A stretch of 64,000 nt of DNA. It comes from Salinibacterium sp. NK8237. Lineage in GTDB: Bacteria; Actinomycetota; Actinomycetes; Actinomycetales; Microbacteriaceae. The notes under the pieces are model-generated. The model had not been told where the DNA came from. It did not search any database and saw nothing but the letters and a program-made list of their open reading frames with translations. The first letter of the stretch is position 1; every line of letters starts with the position of its first letter. Positions 1 through 8,232 of the stretch are shown piece by piece. The stretch spans positions 1,054,001 through 1,118,000 of the forward strand of contig NZ_JADYWE010000001.1 in NCBI RefSeq assembly GCF_015864955.1, given 5' to 3'. Both the position numbers and the translations under genes were made by a program.

Positions 1-1016
1 AGAGCGGTGCGCTCATCCATCGCGGTGTAGCCATCGGGGGTCTGCTCGAGCTTCACGGTCTGGTCGAAAACGAGGCCGGGGTTGACTGTTCCGTCGAGCA
101 CGGCGGGCAACAGCTGCTCGATGTACGCGCGAGCGGGGGCCACTCCACCGACAAGGCCGACGTTCTTACCAAAGAGGCTGCCGCGGCCGACCGGGGCATC
201 CTCGTACTGCGGAACGCCCACACGACTGATCACTCCGCCGGCACGGACAACGCCAAGGGCCTGCTCGTAGGCGGGCATGAAGCCGACAGCTTCGAGAACC
301 GCGTGGCTTCCCGTGCCGCCGGTGAGTTCGCGCACCCGGGCGATGCCCTCTTCGCCTCGGTCGGCGACGACATCCGTGGCTCCGAAGTGGATGCCGAGGT
401 CAGTACGCGCCTTGTGGCGGCCCATGAGGATGATGCGCTCGGCACCCATCTGCTTGGCGGAGAGCACAGCGAGGAGACCGACAGCGCCATCACCGATGAC
501 GGTAACGGTCTGGCCGGGAGCAATGCGAGCCTTGTAAGCCGCGTGCCAACCGGTGGCGTAGACATCAGAAAGCGTGAGGAGGCCTGCGTACTGTGACTCG
601 TCGACGGTGCCGGGAACCTTCACGAGGGTGCCGTCGGCGAAGGGCACGCGCACAGCTTCGGCCTGGCCGCCGGTGATTCCACCGTTGCCCCAGTAGCCAC
701 CATGGATGCACGAGGTCTGAAGTCCTTCGAGGCAGAACTCGCAGGTTCCGTCAGAGTAGGCGAACGGCGCGATCACGAAGTCGCCGACCTTGAGCGTCGC
801 AACGTCTTTGCCGAGCTCCTCAACAACGCCGATGAACTCGTGGCCGATGGGGCGAGCATCCGCATCCGCCGGCATCGAATGGAAGGGGTGCAGGTCGCTG
901 CCGCAGACGCACGCGCGGGTGATGCGAACGACCGCGTCAGTGCTCTCGATGAGCTGAGGGTCAGGGGCAGTGATGACGCGGACATCGCCGGCGCCGTAAA
1001 TGTAAGTAGCTCGCAT
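1..1016 (-). CDS. Zinc-dependent alcohol dehydrogenase, 3' end cut by window edge
   Basis: Medium-chain zinc alcohol dehydrogenase, a cytosolic NAD(P)-dependent oxidoreductase of unknown substrate. Translating the minus strand from the ATG at 1016 gives MRATYIYGAGDVRVI, then ACVCGSDLHPFHS (catalytic zinc cysteine in CGSD), a GHEF motif, a cysteine-rich structural-zinc loop (CDGTCEFCLEG) and a VIGDGAVGLLA Rossmann glycine motif. The frame stays open to base 1, where the sequence reads MDERTAL, the usual last dozen residues of the family (GYxAMDERxAIK), so only a few residues are missing. It stands alone on its strand next to a forward YdeI-like gene. Fold and family are secure; the substrate is not visible. 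Confidence 0.9.
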   Translation of the reverse strand, partial: MRATYIYGAGDVRVITAPDPQLIESTDAVVRITRACVCGSDLHPFHSMPADADARPIGHEFIGVVEELGKDVATLKVGDFVIAPFAYSDGTCEFCLEGLQTSCIHGGYWGNGGITGGQAEAVRVPFADGTLVKVPGTVDESQYAGLLTLSDVYATGWHAAYKARIAPGQTVTVIGDGAVGLLAVLSAKQMGAERIILMGRHKARTDLGIHFGATDVVADRGEEGIARVRELTGGTGSHAVLEAVGFMPAYEQALGVVRAGGVISRVGVPQYEDAPVGRGSLFGKNVGLVGGVAPARAYIEQLLPAVLDGTVNPGLVFDQTVKLEQTPDGYTAMDERTA

Positions 1017-1118
1017 GGGTCTATTCAACGCCCGATTCGTGCCCAGCAACGAATCAGCGTTTGCTCAGGCGGCGGGGGCTACCGGCCGACCGTCGGTGGC
1101 CTTGACTAACATCAGGTC

Positions 1119-1718
1119 ATGGCCAGCTTTGCCGACAAACCCATCCTCGACGTCACCATCGCCGAGTGGACGGCCTTCCTCGAGAACGAGCCCTCGCCCG
1201 ACGGCGTGCGCCTCAAGCTCCGAAAAAAGCTGTCGAAGGCACCGGGCATCACCTGGAGCGAAGCGCTCGACGTTGCCCTGTGCTTCGGATGGATCGACGG
1301 CCAGATGGCACGCCTCGACGACGACTACACGCTGCAGGCCTTCACTCCGCGCCGCAAGAACAGCCCCTGGTCACAAGTAAACCGCGACCATGTTGCCCGG
1401 CTCATCGAGGAGGGCCAGATGCGGCCAGGCGGTCTCGCCGAAGTTGAGCGCGCCAAAGCCGACGGCCGCTGGGATGCTGCGTACAGCCAGAAAAACATGA
1501 CCACTCCCCCAGATTTGCTGGCCGCTCTCGACGCCAACCCTGCCTCTGCGGAGTTTCACGCCGGCCTCGCCAAGAGCGTGCGCTTTCAGATCTATGCGCG
1601 CCTCACCGGCATCAAGACTCCGGCGGTGCGCGCAGCCCGCATCCGGGATGTCGTGGAGAAGGGCGCGATCGGCGAGCACCACTACGCGCAGCCGACGCCT
1701 CCGGCGAAACGGCCGTAG
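1119..1718 (+). CDS. YdeI/OmpD-associated family protein
   Basis: A cytosolic 199-residue protein of the YdeI/OmpD-associated (bacteriocin-protection-like) family. The recognisable core is the stretch SEALDVALCFGWIDGQ (about residues 48-63) followed by a FTPRRKNSPWSQVN segment (about 75-88), both typical of the family; the C-terminal half is helical and basic and ends in a proline-rich tail. The ATG at 1119 is the first in frame and gives full family length. No ligand or reaction is established from sequence. It is monocistronic, convergent with the sigma factor that ends at 1747. Confidence 0.8.
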   Translation: MASFADKPILDVTIAEWTAFLENEPSPDGVRLKLRKKLSKAPGITWSEALDVALCFGWIDGQMARLDDDYTLQAFTPRRKNSPWSQVNRDHVARLIEEGQMRPGGLAEVERAKADGRWDAAYSQKNMTTPPDLLAALDANPASAEFHAGLAKSVRFQIYARLTGIKTPAVRAARIRDVVEKGAIGEHHYAQPTPPAKRP

Positions 1719-1746
1719 CTGCGAGATGCGCGGGACTCCGCCGGCA

Positions 1747-3006
1747 TTACCCGGGCAGCTGCGCGATACGCCGATCGAGATGCTGCTGCTCGGCGGCATT
1801 CGTGGCCAGTTCGCGCGCCCGGGCGAAGGCCGGAGCCGCGGCATCCGAATCGCCCGCACGCAACAGCAGCTCGGCTTTAGTTGCCCAATACAGGTAGTAG
1901 TTCTCTAGGCCGCTGATCTCGCTCAGTAAGCGCAACCCAGCATCAGGCCCATCCGCCATCGACACGGCGACGGCGCGATTGAGAGCGACGACGGGCGATC
2001 CACTTGTCATGGCCAGCAGTACGGCGTAGGCGGATGCGATAGCCGGCCAGTCAGTGTCAGCGGCAGTGCGCGCGGTGGCATGGTGGCGCGCAATGACCGC
2101 TTGCGTTTGGAACGGCCCCGGCTGCCGTCGTGCGAGGGCACTGTGCAAGAGCCCGTTGGCTTGCTCGATGAGTTCGCCATCCCAGCGGGTGCGATCCTGC
2201 TGCTCAAGAAGAATCAGTTCGTCGCCGCGAAAACGGGTGTCGTGGCGGGCCCGAGCGTAGAGTTCGAGCGCCAGAAGGCCTTCGACTTCGGGGTTGCCCG
2301 GCAGCAGATCGCGGGTGGTGATCGTGAGGCGAATCGCTTCTTCCACGAGGTCGACGCGACCACCGGTGGCGCTCCCCCGTGAGAGATAGCCTTCGTTGAA
2401 AATGAGGTAGAGAACCGTAAGCAGGGCATCCACTCGCAGTGTGAGGTCCTCCGGAATGCTGAGCGGGATACCCGCGTCACGAATCTTGCGCTTCGCCCGC
2501 ACGATTCTTTGGGCGAGGGTCTGTTCGGGTAGTAAGAAAGCCGCGGCGATCTCGGCTGTGGTGAGGCCGCCGACGAGCCGAAGAGTCAAGGCCACTTGGG
2601 TGTCTCGCCCCAGCGCGGGGTGACAACAGAGCAGAAGCAACCGAACGTGTTCATCGCCCGAATAGTGGCCATCGTCAATCATGTCGGGCACCTCCTCGTC
2701 GTTGCTACTGGGACCACGATCACCGTTGTTGCGCTCGGCGGCCGCCACGAGATCCGGTGCCGCTCGTGCTAACCGGCGAGCTTCTGCAGCGTCTCGGCGT
2801 ACGTGGTCGATGGCACGATTGCGCGCGACCGTATAGAGCCACGCAGCAGGGTTGTCAGGAACGCTGCCCCAGTTCAGCGCTTCGACAAGCGCATCCTGCA
2901 CCGCATTATCGGCCACATCGAGGCCAAAACGGTGCGTAAGAAGAGCGAGCACGTGCCCACTCTCCTCACGCGCCAGGCGGGTGACCGCCGCTGAAATAGC
3001 GGTCAC
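1747..3006 (-). CDS. ECF42-type RNA polymerase sigma factor with C-terminal TPR-like extension
   Basis: A sigma-70 factor of 419 residues. Region 2 lies at about residues 15-85 (AWLYTVARNRAIDHVRR), region 4 at about 125-185 (GLTTAEIAAAFLLPEQTLAQRI), and a roughly 200-residue helical extension (DUF6596/COG4941) follows. This architecture next to a DGPF/YCII gene defines the ECF42 group, which lacks an anti-sigma factor and is thought to be controlled through the extension. I chose the GTG at 3006 (MTAISAAV) because it leaves one base after the YCII stop at 3008, implying translational coupling; the longer frame would run into the YCII gene with an arginine-rich, non-family N-terminus. Confidence 0.9.
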   Translation of the reverse strand: MTAISAAVTRLAREESGHVLALLTHRFGLDVADNAVQDALVEALNWGSVPDNPAAWLYTVARNRAIDHVRRDAAEARRLARAAPDLVAAAERNNGDRGPSSNDEEVPDMIDDGHYSGDEHVRLLLLCCHPALGRDTQVALTLRLVGGLTTAEIAAAFLLPEQTLAQRIVRAKRKIRDAGIPLSIPEDLTLRVDALLTVLYLIFNEGYLSRGSATGGRVDLVEEAIRLTITTRDLLPGNPEVEGLLALELYARARHDTRFRGDELILLEQQDRTRWDGELIEQANGLLHSALARRQPGPFQTQAVIARHHATARTAADTDWPAIASAYAVLLAMTSGSPVVALNRAVAVSMADGPDAGLRLLSEISGLENYYLYWATKAELLLRAGDSDAAAPAFARARELATNAAEQQHLDRRIAQLPG

Positions 3007-3007
3007 G

Positions 3008-3355
3008 CTACTGCGGAACCGCCGGACGAACCTCGATCGAGCCGGCCGGAATCGGAATGGCAGCCGCGAGCGCGAGCGCCTCATCCAAGTCCTTTGCTTC
3101 TACGAGATAAAAACCACCGAACTGCTCCTTCGTCTCGGCAAAGGGACCATCGGTGATCGTGTCGCCGGCACCGTAGGCCCGACGAATCGTGGTCGCCGTC
3201 TCGACGCCCTGAAGTTGGGCTGCGGTGACGAGGTGTCCGCCCGTGGCCAGCATTTCGTTGTACGCCATCCATGGGGCCATGTATTCCTCGAATCCGTCGC
3301 TACCGGGTTCTGGACCGTCGAAAGGTTCTGAGTTGATCAGGATCATGTACTGCAT
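3008..3355 (-). CDS. YCII-related (DGPF domain) protein
   Basis: A small cytosolic protein (115 residues) of the YCII/DGPF family: MQYMILINSE at the start and TDGPFAETKEQFGGFYLVEA in the middle, where DGPF is the family signature. These ferredoxin-like folds are the standard partners and targets of ECF42 sigma factors; their chemistry is unknown. The ATG at 3355 is preceded by GGGAGA at 3361-3366, which fixes the start over longer in-frame possibilities. It sits between the DUF1761 gene upstream and the sigma factor downstream on the same strand, with only 10 and 1 bp gaps, so the three are probably one transcript. Confidence 0.9.
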   Translation of the reverse strand: MQYMILINSEPFDGPEPGSDGFEEYMAPWMAYNEMLATGGHLVTAAQLQGVETATTIRRAYGAGDTITDGPFAETKEQFGGFYLVEAKDLDEALALAAAIPIPAGSIEVRPAVPQ

Positions 3356-3365
3356 GTTTTTCTCC

Positions 3366-3788
3366 CTAAGCGATCTGTGACGTGTGGCCGAAAAGGCCGA
3401 TAACAACGGACATGACGATGAGAACTGCAAGTTGATGACCCATATCGATCGCAAACAGCGTCGGGGACTTCTTCTCAAAAAGATACTCGACAGCGTTCCG
3501 CGACGCGGTAAAACCGAGCCAGCCAATGGATGCCACAGCCAGCGTCACGGTCAGAAACGAGCCACCAAACTGGTCGTGCGCGATCGCTGCCGCAAGCGCC
3601 AGCACTGTTGCCGTCATGGCCGTGGCCACGAGCGCCAGCAGATACGCCCACCCGGGAGTCTTCGCGCTCAGATCTATCCCGGCTCGCGCCGCCCACGGCT
3701 TGCCGAGAAGCGCTGGTGAAAACCAGGCCCACCCGACGAGCATCCCCGCAACGGTGGCGATTGCGATCGCCAGCACATTCAGCATCAT
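3366..3788 (-). CDS. DUF1761 family integral membrane protein
   Basis: A 140-residue membrane protein with four hydrophobic segments (about residues 3-22, 45-70, 75-97 and 115-137) and the family's early WAWFSPALLGKPWA stretch, typical of DUF1761. Function unknown. Two ATG codons (3788 and 3785) follow a GAAAGGA Shine-Dalgarno at 3792-3798; either may be used, and I give the upstream one. Its stop codon lies next to the ribosome site of the YCII gene, so it appears to lead the ECF42 operon; DUF1761 proteins recur beside DGPF genes, suggesting a shared response. Family assignment is good, role open. Confidence 0.8.
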   Translation of the reverse strand: MMLNVLAIAIATVAGMLVGWAWFSPALLGKPWAARAGIDLSAKTPGWAYLLALVATAMTATVLALAAAIAHDQFGGSFLTVTLAVASIGWLGFTASRNAVEYLFEKKSPTLFAIDMGHQLAVLIVMSVVIGLFGHTSQIA

Positions 3789-3894
3789 CTTGTCCTTTCG
3801 GGGCCGGAATTTCCTGCCCTTCACTGACATGACGCAGGGCACGTGCCGAATCGACACGTGCCCTGAAAAAACTTTTGAAGAGTCTGGGGAACGC

Positions 3895-3933
3895 AAAAAC
3901 GGGGACCCGCGCTATGCGCGGATCCCCGTGAGT
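3895..3933 (-). terminator. Rho-independent terminator after the fasciclin gene
   Basis: An inverted repeat (GGGGATCCGCGC, 3-nt loop, GCGCGGGTCCCC on the minus strand, one mismatch) lies 13 bp past the fasciclin stop and is followed on the minus strand by GTTTTTG. It fits a factor-independent terminator of the fasciclin transcript and separates it from the DUF1761-YCII-sigma operon. Confidence 0.75.
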
Positions 3934-3944
3934 TTTACTACAAA

Positions 3945-4592
3945 TTATGCACCGGGGGTGAGGACACCATCGATGAGGTAAACGGTTGCGTTGGCCGTGT
4001 GAACGCCACCGCAGATGACGTTGGCACCGTTGACGGTGATGTTGTCGCCGCTACCAGCAACGGTGATGGTCTCGCCGTTGACAGTGGTGAGCTCGCCAGC
4101 AATGTCATCCGGAAGGATCTGGCCGGGGACAACGTGGTACGTGAGGATGCTCGTGAGCAGGTCAGCGTTCTCGGTCTGCATGAGAGCTTCTACGGTCTCA
4201 GCAGGAAGTGCTGCGAAAGCGTCGTCGACGGGAGCGAAGACGGTGAATTCTGAACCGTTGAGCGTGTCAACCAAGTTGACGTCAGCGTTGAGGCCACCCG
4301 ATACGGCTGCGGTGAGCGTGGTGAGCAGCGGGTTGTTCGACGCGGCTACTGCTACCGGGTCCTGAGCCATTCCGACGATCGAGCCGCTTCCGTCTGGAAC
4401 GGTCTCGGCGTAGGCGGCACAGCCGGCGCCGACGAGGTCTGTGGTGTAGTCCATCTCCATTGCCGACGAGCTCTCCTCGGGAGCGGGTGCTGCTGTGTCT
4501 TCCGTTGCGGCACTGGAACAACCGGCGAGGCCGACCATTGCTACTGCAGCGAAGGTGAGGGCGGCGAAGGTGTTGCGCTTAATGGATCGCAT
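3945..4592 (-). CDS. Fasciclin-domain surface lipoprotein (MPT83/MPT70-like)
   Basis: A secreted lipoprotein of 215 residues. A type II signal peptide ends in the lipobox VGLAGCSS (cysteine at about residue 25); a short acidic, alanine/serine-rich linker follows; then one fasciclin (FAS1) domain from about residue 75 to the C-terminus, with the motifs [15 protein letters not shown] and [12 protein letters not shown]1 proteins mediate adhesion at the cell surface; the mycobacterial relatives MPT70 and MPT83 are of this form. The ATG at 4592 follows AAGGAG at 4600-4605. Its promoter resembles a SigK promoter and the divergently transcribed neighbourhood contains dipZ, as in the mycobacterial mpt83-dipZ-mpt70 locus. 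Confidence 0.93.
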   Translation of the reverse strand: MRSIKRNTFAALTFAAVAMVGLAGCSSAATEDTAAPAPEESSSAMEMDYTTDLVGAGCAAYAETVPDGSGSIVGMAQDPVAVAASNNPLLTTLTAAVSGGLNADVNLVDTLNGSEFTVFAPVDDAFAALPAETVEALMQTENADLLTSILTYHVVPGQILPDDIAGELTTVNGETITVAGSGDNITVNGANVICGGVHTANATVYLIDGVLTPGA

Positions 4593-4668
4593 GTGAATCT
4601 CCTTGGTGAAAGTTGGTGGCCCCCGAATGGACCCGGCTTGCCGACTCTCTGCCGGCTTACACAGGACT

Positions 4669-4696
4669 ATTCGGATCACCCCCGAAAACGGTTTGG
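4669..4696 (-). promoter_or_regulatory. Putative SigK-type promoter of the fasciclin gene
   Basis: On the minus strand CCAAAC (4696-4691), 16 bp, CCGAAT (4674-4669). This has the same layout as the mycobacterial SigK consensus (CCATCC-N16/17-CCGAAT) and as two other sites in this window, at dipZ and sigK itself. It predicts a leader of about 65 nt before the ATG at 4592. Confidence 0.65.
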
Positions 4697-4797
4697 AAGA
4701 TTCTCAAAAGTTTTTTGAACCGCTTTCGCGCATAGGAAGGTACTGATTCTTCGCACGTAAGCTCAGAACGACTCCAGCAATCCGAAAGCAGTGCGAT

Positions 4798-5079
4798 ATG
4801 ACCCGACGTTCCGCCGAGAAGAGTCGGCATCGAGCAACGCCCGCATCCGTTCTGGCAACTCTCGGCGGCGTGATCGTAAGTTGGATGCTGGGGGCGGTTG
4901 CCGTGCGGCTCGGGCTCGACTGGTCAGATACCTTCCCCTACTCCCCCGCCTCCGAGTGGCGCTACCTCGGCGTTGCTGTGCTCGCGCTCGCTATTGCGAT
5001 CGGCGGGAGCATTGCTACGTGGCGCTTCTCTCGCCGCTTCCACCGGCATCCGCTTGCTGATCCCGAGCAGCGCCCCTAG
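4798..5079 (+). CDS. Small two-helix membrane protein, unknown
   Basis: A 93-residue protein with a basic N-terminus (MTRRSAEKSRHR), a hydrophobic segment at about residues 17-38, a short extracytoplasmic stretch rich in aromatics (WSDTFPYSPASEWRY) and a second segment at about 57-74, ending in an arginine/histidine-rich tail; so both termini are probably cytoplasmic. I do not recognise a family. The ATG at 4798 has no strong ribosome site. It lies 99 bp before dipZ, and the SigK-like promoter of dipZ sits between them, so it need not be cotranscribed. Confidence 0.6.
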   Translation: MTRRSAEKSRHRATPASVLATLGGVIVSWMLGAVAVRLGLDWSDTFPYSPASEWRYLGVAVLALAIAIGGSIATWRFSRRFHRHPLADPEQRP

Positions 5080-5097
5080 AGGCGACGCAACCTCAGA

Positions 5098-5125
5098 CCA
5101 ACCAATTCGGGCAACGGTTCCGAAC
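5098..5125 (+). promoter_or_regulatory. Putative SigK-type promoter of dipZ
   Basis: CCAACC (5098-5103), 16 bp, CCGAAC (5120-5125), about 53 bp upstream of the dipZ ATG. It matches the spacing and core of the sites before the fasciclin gene and sigK. Confidence 0.6.
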
Positions 5126-5178
5126 TGAGTGCAGCCGTCCGGGCTCCCGGGCGTCACACAGTTCTGTGGAGGAACCTC

Positions 5179-6984
5179 ATGCTCAGTCTCGCCCTTATCG
5201 GCTTCCTAGGAGGCATCATCACGGGCATATCCCCGTGTATCTTGCCGGTTCTGCCGGTCATCTTCTTATCCGGTGGCGCCATGAGTGCCCGCGGCGAAGG
5301 GGAAACCAAGAAGCGTCGCTTTGCCCGCCGAACGATGCCCCTGGCATCCGACGCTGCGGCCATCAGCGCTACCGCGACCGCCGAGAAGGATGCCGCCCCC
5401 ACAGTGTCGAAGTGGCGCCCCTACTTCGTGATTGCCGGCCTCGTCGTCGCGTTCAGTGTCTTCACGCTGATTGGCTCGCTCATCTTGGCGCTACTGAACT
5501 TGCCGCAGGACTTCCTGCGTTGGGCCGGAATCGTCGTTCTCATCCTGATCGGCCTTGGCTTGATCATCCCCGCTTTCCAGCACATTTTGGAGAAGCCCTT
5601 CTCGTGGATTCCGCAGAAGAACGTCGGAACTGACCGTGGCGGTTTCGTGCTCGGCCTGGCTCTCGGTGCCGTCTACGTGCCCTGCGCTGGACCAGTTCTT
5701 GCGGCCATCACGGTTGCCGGCTCGACTGGACGCATTGGGCCCGAGACCATCGTGCTCACCATCACTTTCGCTCTCGGAGCGGCTCTTCCGCTGCTCATCT
5801 TCGCTCTTGCTGGCCGCCGTGTCGCCGAGCGCGTCAAGACGTTCCGTAAGCACCAGCAGAAGATTCGCGTCACGGGTGGCGTACTGATGATCGCTCTCGC
5901 GATCGGCCTCGTTTTCAACCTTCCTCAGGCACTTCAGCGCCTCGTTCCCGACTACACGAGCGCCCTGCAGGACCAGTTCAGCAACTCTGAACAGATCGCA
6001 GAACAGCTCAACCTGGGTGGCCTCGTCAACGAACAGAACAAGGATCTCGACCAGTGCAGCAACGGAGGCACCGAGCTCGAGAGCTGCGGCATCGCTCCCG
6101 ACATCCAGGGAATCCAAGAGTGGTTCAACACCGAGAACAACGAGGAAATCACTCTGGATGAGCTGCGCGGCGAGGTCGTTTTGATCGACTTCTGGGCGTA
6201 CTCCTGCATCAACTGCCAGCGTGCGGTTCCGCACATCAACAGCTGGTACGACGCCTACAAGGATCTCGGTTTGAACGTCATCGGCGTCCACTCCCCCGAG
6301 TACGCCTTTGAGAAGGTTCCGGCCAACGTCAAGGCTGGCGCCGAGAACTACGCAATCGAATACCCGGTTGCTCTCGACAACAACCTCAGCACGTGGACCA
6401 ACTACCGCAACCGTTTCTGGCCGGCGCACTACCTGATCGACGCGGAGGGCGTTGTTCGTCACATCAAGTTCGGTGAAGGTAGCTACCAGACCACCGAGAA
6501 GCTCATTCGTGAACTACTCGTGGATGCCAACCCTGACGTTCAGTTGCCGCCGGCAACCGAGGTCAGCGATGACACTCCCGAGGCGGGAACCACGACGCCT
6601 GAGACGTACCTCAGCCTCGGCAAGGTCGTGAACTACGGCGGCGACGAGAAGTACTCGTCGGGCACCAACACCTACAGCTTCCCGTCAGAGCTCGCCGACA
6701 ACAGCTTCGCCCTTGAGGGCGACTGGGAGCTGACCTTCCAGAACGCGACACCACGCAACGGAGAGGGCAGCATCAAGCTGAACTACACCGCGAGTGAAGT
6801 TCGCATGGTGCTGGGTGGCGAAGGCACGATCACGGTCACTCTCGATGGCAAGACTCAAGTGATTGACGTCTCCGGAACACCGAACTCGTATTCGATCATC
6901 CCCAAGGGAGACTCGATCGAGACCGGCACACTGGAGGTCACGGTGAGTGAAGGCGTCGAAGCGTACTCGTATACCTTCGGCTAA
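5179..6984 (+). CDS. dipZ: DipZ-like CcdA-thioredoxin fusion protein
   Basis: A membrane thiol-disulfide reductase that passes electrons from cytoplasmic thioredoxin to extracytoplasmic partners. Residues 1 to about 265 are a CcdA/DsbD-type transmembrane domain with the paired cysteine motifs ISPCILPVLP (near residue 20) and VPCAGPVLAA (near residue 175). A signal-free linker follows, then an extracytoplasmic thioredoxin/TlpA domain with the redox pair C343-I-N-C346 in FWAYSCINCQ. The last 150 residues form the beta-rich, carbohydrate-binding-like module found in mycobacterial DipZ. The ATG at 5179 follows GGAGGAAC. Family length is normal. It is convergent with a DsbA-like gene, with a shared terminator. 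Confidence 0.93.
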   Translation: MLSLALIGFLGGIITGISPCILPVLPVIFLSGGAMSARGEGETKKRRFARRTMPLASDAAAISATATAEKDAAPTVSKWRPYFVIAGLVVAFSVFTLIGSLILALLNLPQDFLRWAGIVVLILIGLGLIIPAFQHILEKPFSWIPQKNVGTDRGGFVLGLALGAVYVPCAGPVLAAITVAGSTGRIGPETIVLTITFALGAALPLLIFALAGRRVAERVKTFRKHQQKIRVTGGVLMIALAIGLVFNLPQALQRLVPDYTSALQDQFSNSEQIAEQLNLGGLVNEQNKDLDQCSNGGTELESCGIAPDIQGIQEWFNTENNEEITLDELRGEVVLIDFWAYSCINCQRAVPHINSWYDAYKDLGLNVIGVHSPEYAFEKVPANVKAGAENYAIEYPVALDNNLSTWTNYRNRFWPAHYLIDAEGVVRHIKFGEGSYQTTEKLIRELLVDANPDVQLPPATEVSDDTPEAGTTTPETYLSLGKVVNYGGDEKYSSGTNTYSFPSELADNSFALEGDWELTFQNATPRNGEGSIKLNYTASEVRMVLGGEGTITVTLDGKTQVIDVSGTPNSYSIIPKGDSIETGTLEVTVSEGVEAYSYTFG

Positions 6985-7003
6985 CCGCTCCTCCTCTGCA
7001 TAA

Positions 7004-7045
7004 CGAAATAGGCCCCCGATCCATCTGGATCGGGGGCCTATTTCG
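7004..7045. terminator. Bidirectional terminator between dipZ and the DsbA-like gene
   Basis: A near-perfect hairpin with an 18-19 bp stem (CGAAATAGGCCCCCGATCC and its complement) and a 4-nt loop; the AAATA/TATTT ends give U-rich tracts in both directions. It lies between convergent genes. Confidence 0.85.
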
Positions 7046-7059
7046 TGCGCTGAGGCTAG

Positions 7060-8004
7060 TTACGACTCGGGAGTCGCAGTGGGCGTTGGCGTTGAGGTCG
7101 AGCTCTCGTTGAAGGTTTCTCCCGTGAGCTGAACAACGAAAGCTTGGAAGGCAGCGAGGTCATCTACAGCGCCCTCGTACTTGACTCCGTTGACAAGCAC
7201 GGTCGGAGTTCCGGTGACCGTTACGTCATCTGTGTTGGGGATGGGGTCAGAAAGAGCGCGAGCGCTCGAGTTGCTTACCCACGACTTGAAGCTCTCGTCG
7301 TTGATGCACTCCGCGATAACGTCCGTGTTTTCGACTCCCGCAACGTCAAGCAAATCGATGAGGTCGTCATCGGTGAGACCCGATGAACTTTCAGCAGGTT
7401 GCACTCCGTCAGAGAGCAAGAGCGAGTGGTAGCTGTAGAAGTCGTTCGGCGAAGTGTCGGCAACGCACGCAACGGCGTTTGCTGCACGCGACGAATAGCG
7501 TGACCCAAGCGACAGACGGTCAAGAATTGTGATGGGGTGGATTTCGAGCGTCGATGCTCCGTTGTCGACCAGACTCTCGATGTACGCACCATTGGTTTCT
7601 TCGAAAAGGCTGCAATAAGGGCACAGGTAGTCGACGTACATCTGGATGTCGAGAACGCCGGATTCCTCGTCACGATCATTCGCGATGGGGTCAGCGTCTG
7701 CTGCTTGAGCGTCGGATGTCGTCGCGATAAAGCCCTGATTGAGCTGGATGCCGTCGCTAGCAAAGTTCTGCGGGCCTGGGCCTGCTGGCTGGTTCGAGTT
7801 CACGAGAACGAGCGCAATTACCGCAACGATCGCGACGAGGGCGAGGCCAACGCCACCCTGAAGAAATAGCTTGGTGCGGCGATCTTTCTTCTTCTGTTCT
7901 TCACGCTGGATTCGGGACTTTTCCCGTGCCGCTTCGCGACGCTCATTCTTCGTGAGTCGGCTGTCGCCGGAATTGCCGTTGCTCAATCGAACCTCATCTG
8001 CCAT
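7060..8004 (-). CDS. Membrane-anchored DsbA-like thioredoxin-domain protein
   Basis: A 314-residue disulfide oxidoreductase anchored in the membrane and facing outward. A long basic cytoplasmic stretch (KNERREAAREKSRIQREEQKKK, in part) is followed by one transmembrane helix at about 48-69 and a DsbA/DSBA-fold thioredoxin domain with the active site C128-P-Y-C131 and the cis-proline segment VTGTPTVLVNG. A serine/threonine/proline-rich tail ends the protein. I chose the ATG at 8004 (MADEV) as this family begins just before the lysine-rich region; a GTG at 8043 is possible but poorly supported. Its convergent neighbour DipZ supplies or removes electrons in the same compartment. Confidence 0.88.
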   Translation of the reverse strand: MADEVRLSNGNSGDSRLTKNERREAAREKSRIQREEQKKKDRRTKLFLQGGVGLALVAIVAVIALVLVNSNQPAGPGPQNFASDGIQLNQGFIATTSDAQAADADPIANDRDEESGVLDIQMYVDYLCPYCSLFEETNGAYIESLVDNGASTLEIHPITILDRLSLGSRYSSRAANAVACVADTSPNDFYSYHSLLLSDGVQPAESSSGLTDDDLIDLLDVAGVENTDVIAECINDESFKSWVSNSSARALSDPIPNTDDVTVTGTPTVLVNGVKYEGAVDDLAAFQAFVVQLTGETFNESSTSTPTPTATPES

Positions 8005-8232
8005 GTGTTTCGCTGTGGAGGGCACCCAAAAATTACGGCGCACCGGTCGAATTCTAGGAGAAATCTCTGGGAATTGCCCAACTGAACCCTAAGACTGCGC
8101 CTATTTTGCGATCGGCCACGCGGTAACCTGACCCCCAAAAGAGTGCAATAATGACCCAACGCGGTTTCGACCGCCGTCCATCACAACGGATCGTCCGGCA
8201 CGTACCTGCCGGTGAAGGAGAAAACTAGAACA

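Noticed and set aside
5491..6462. A 323-residue minus-strand open frame inside dipZ
   Set aside because: It is antisense to a conserved protein, very valine/aspartate-rich and without a ribosome site; long antisense frames are expected at this GC content.
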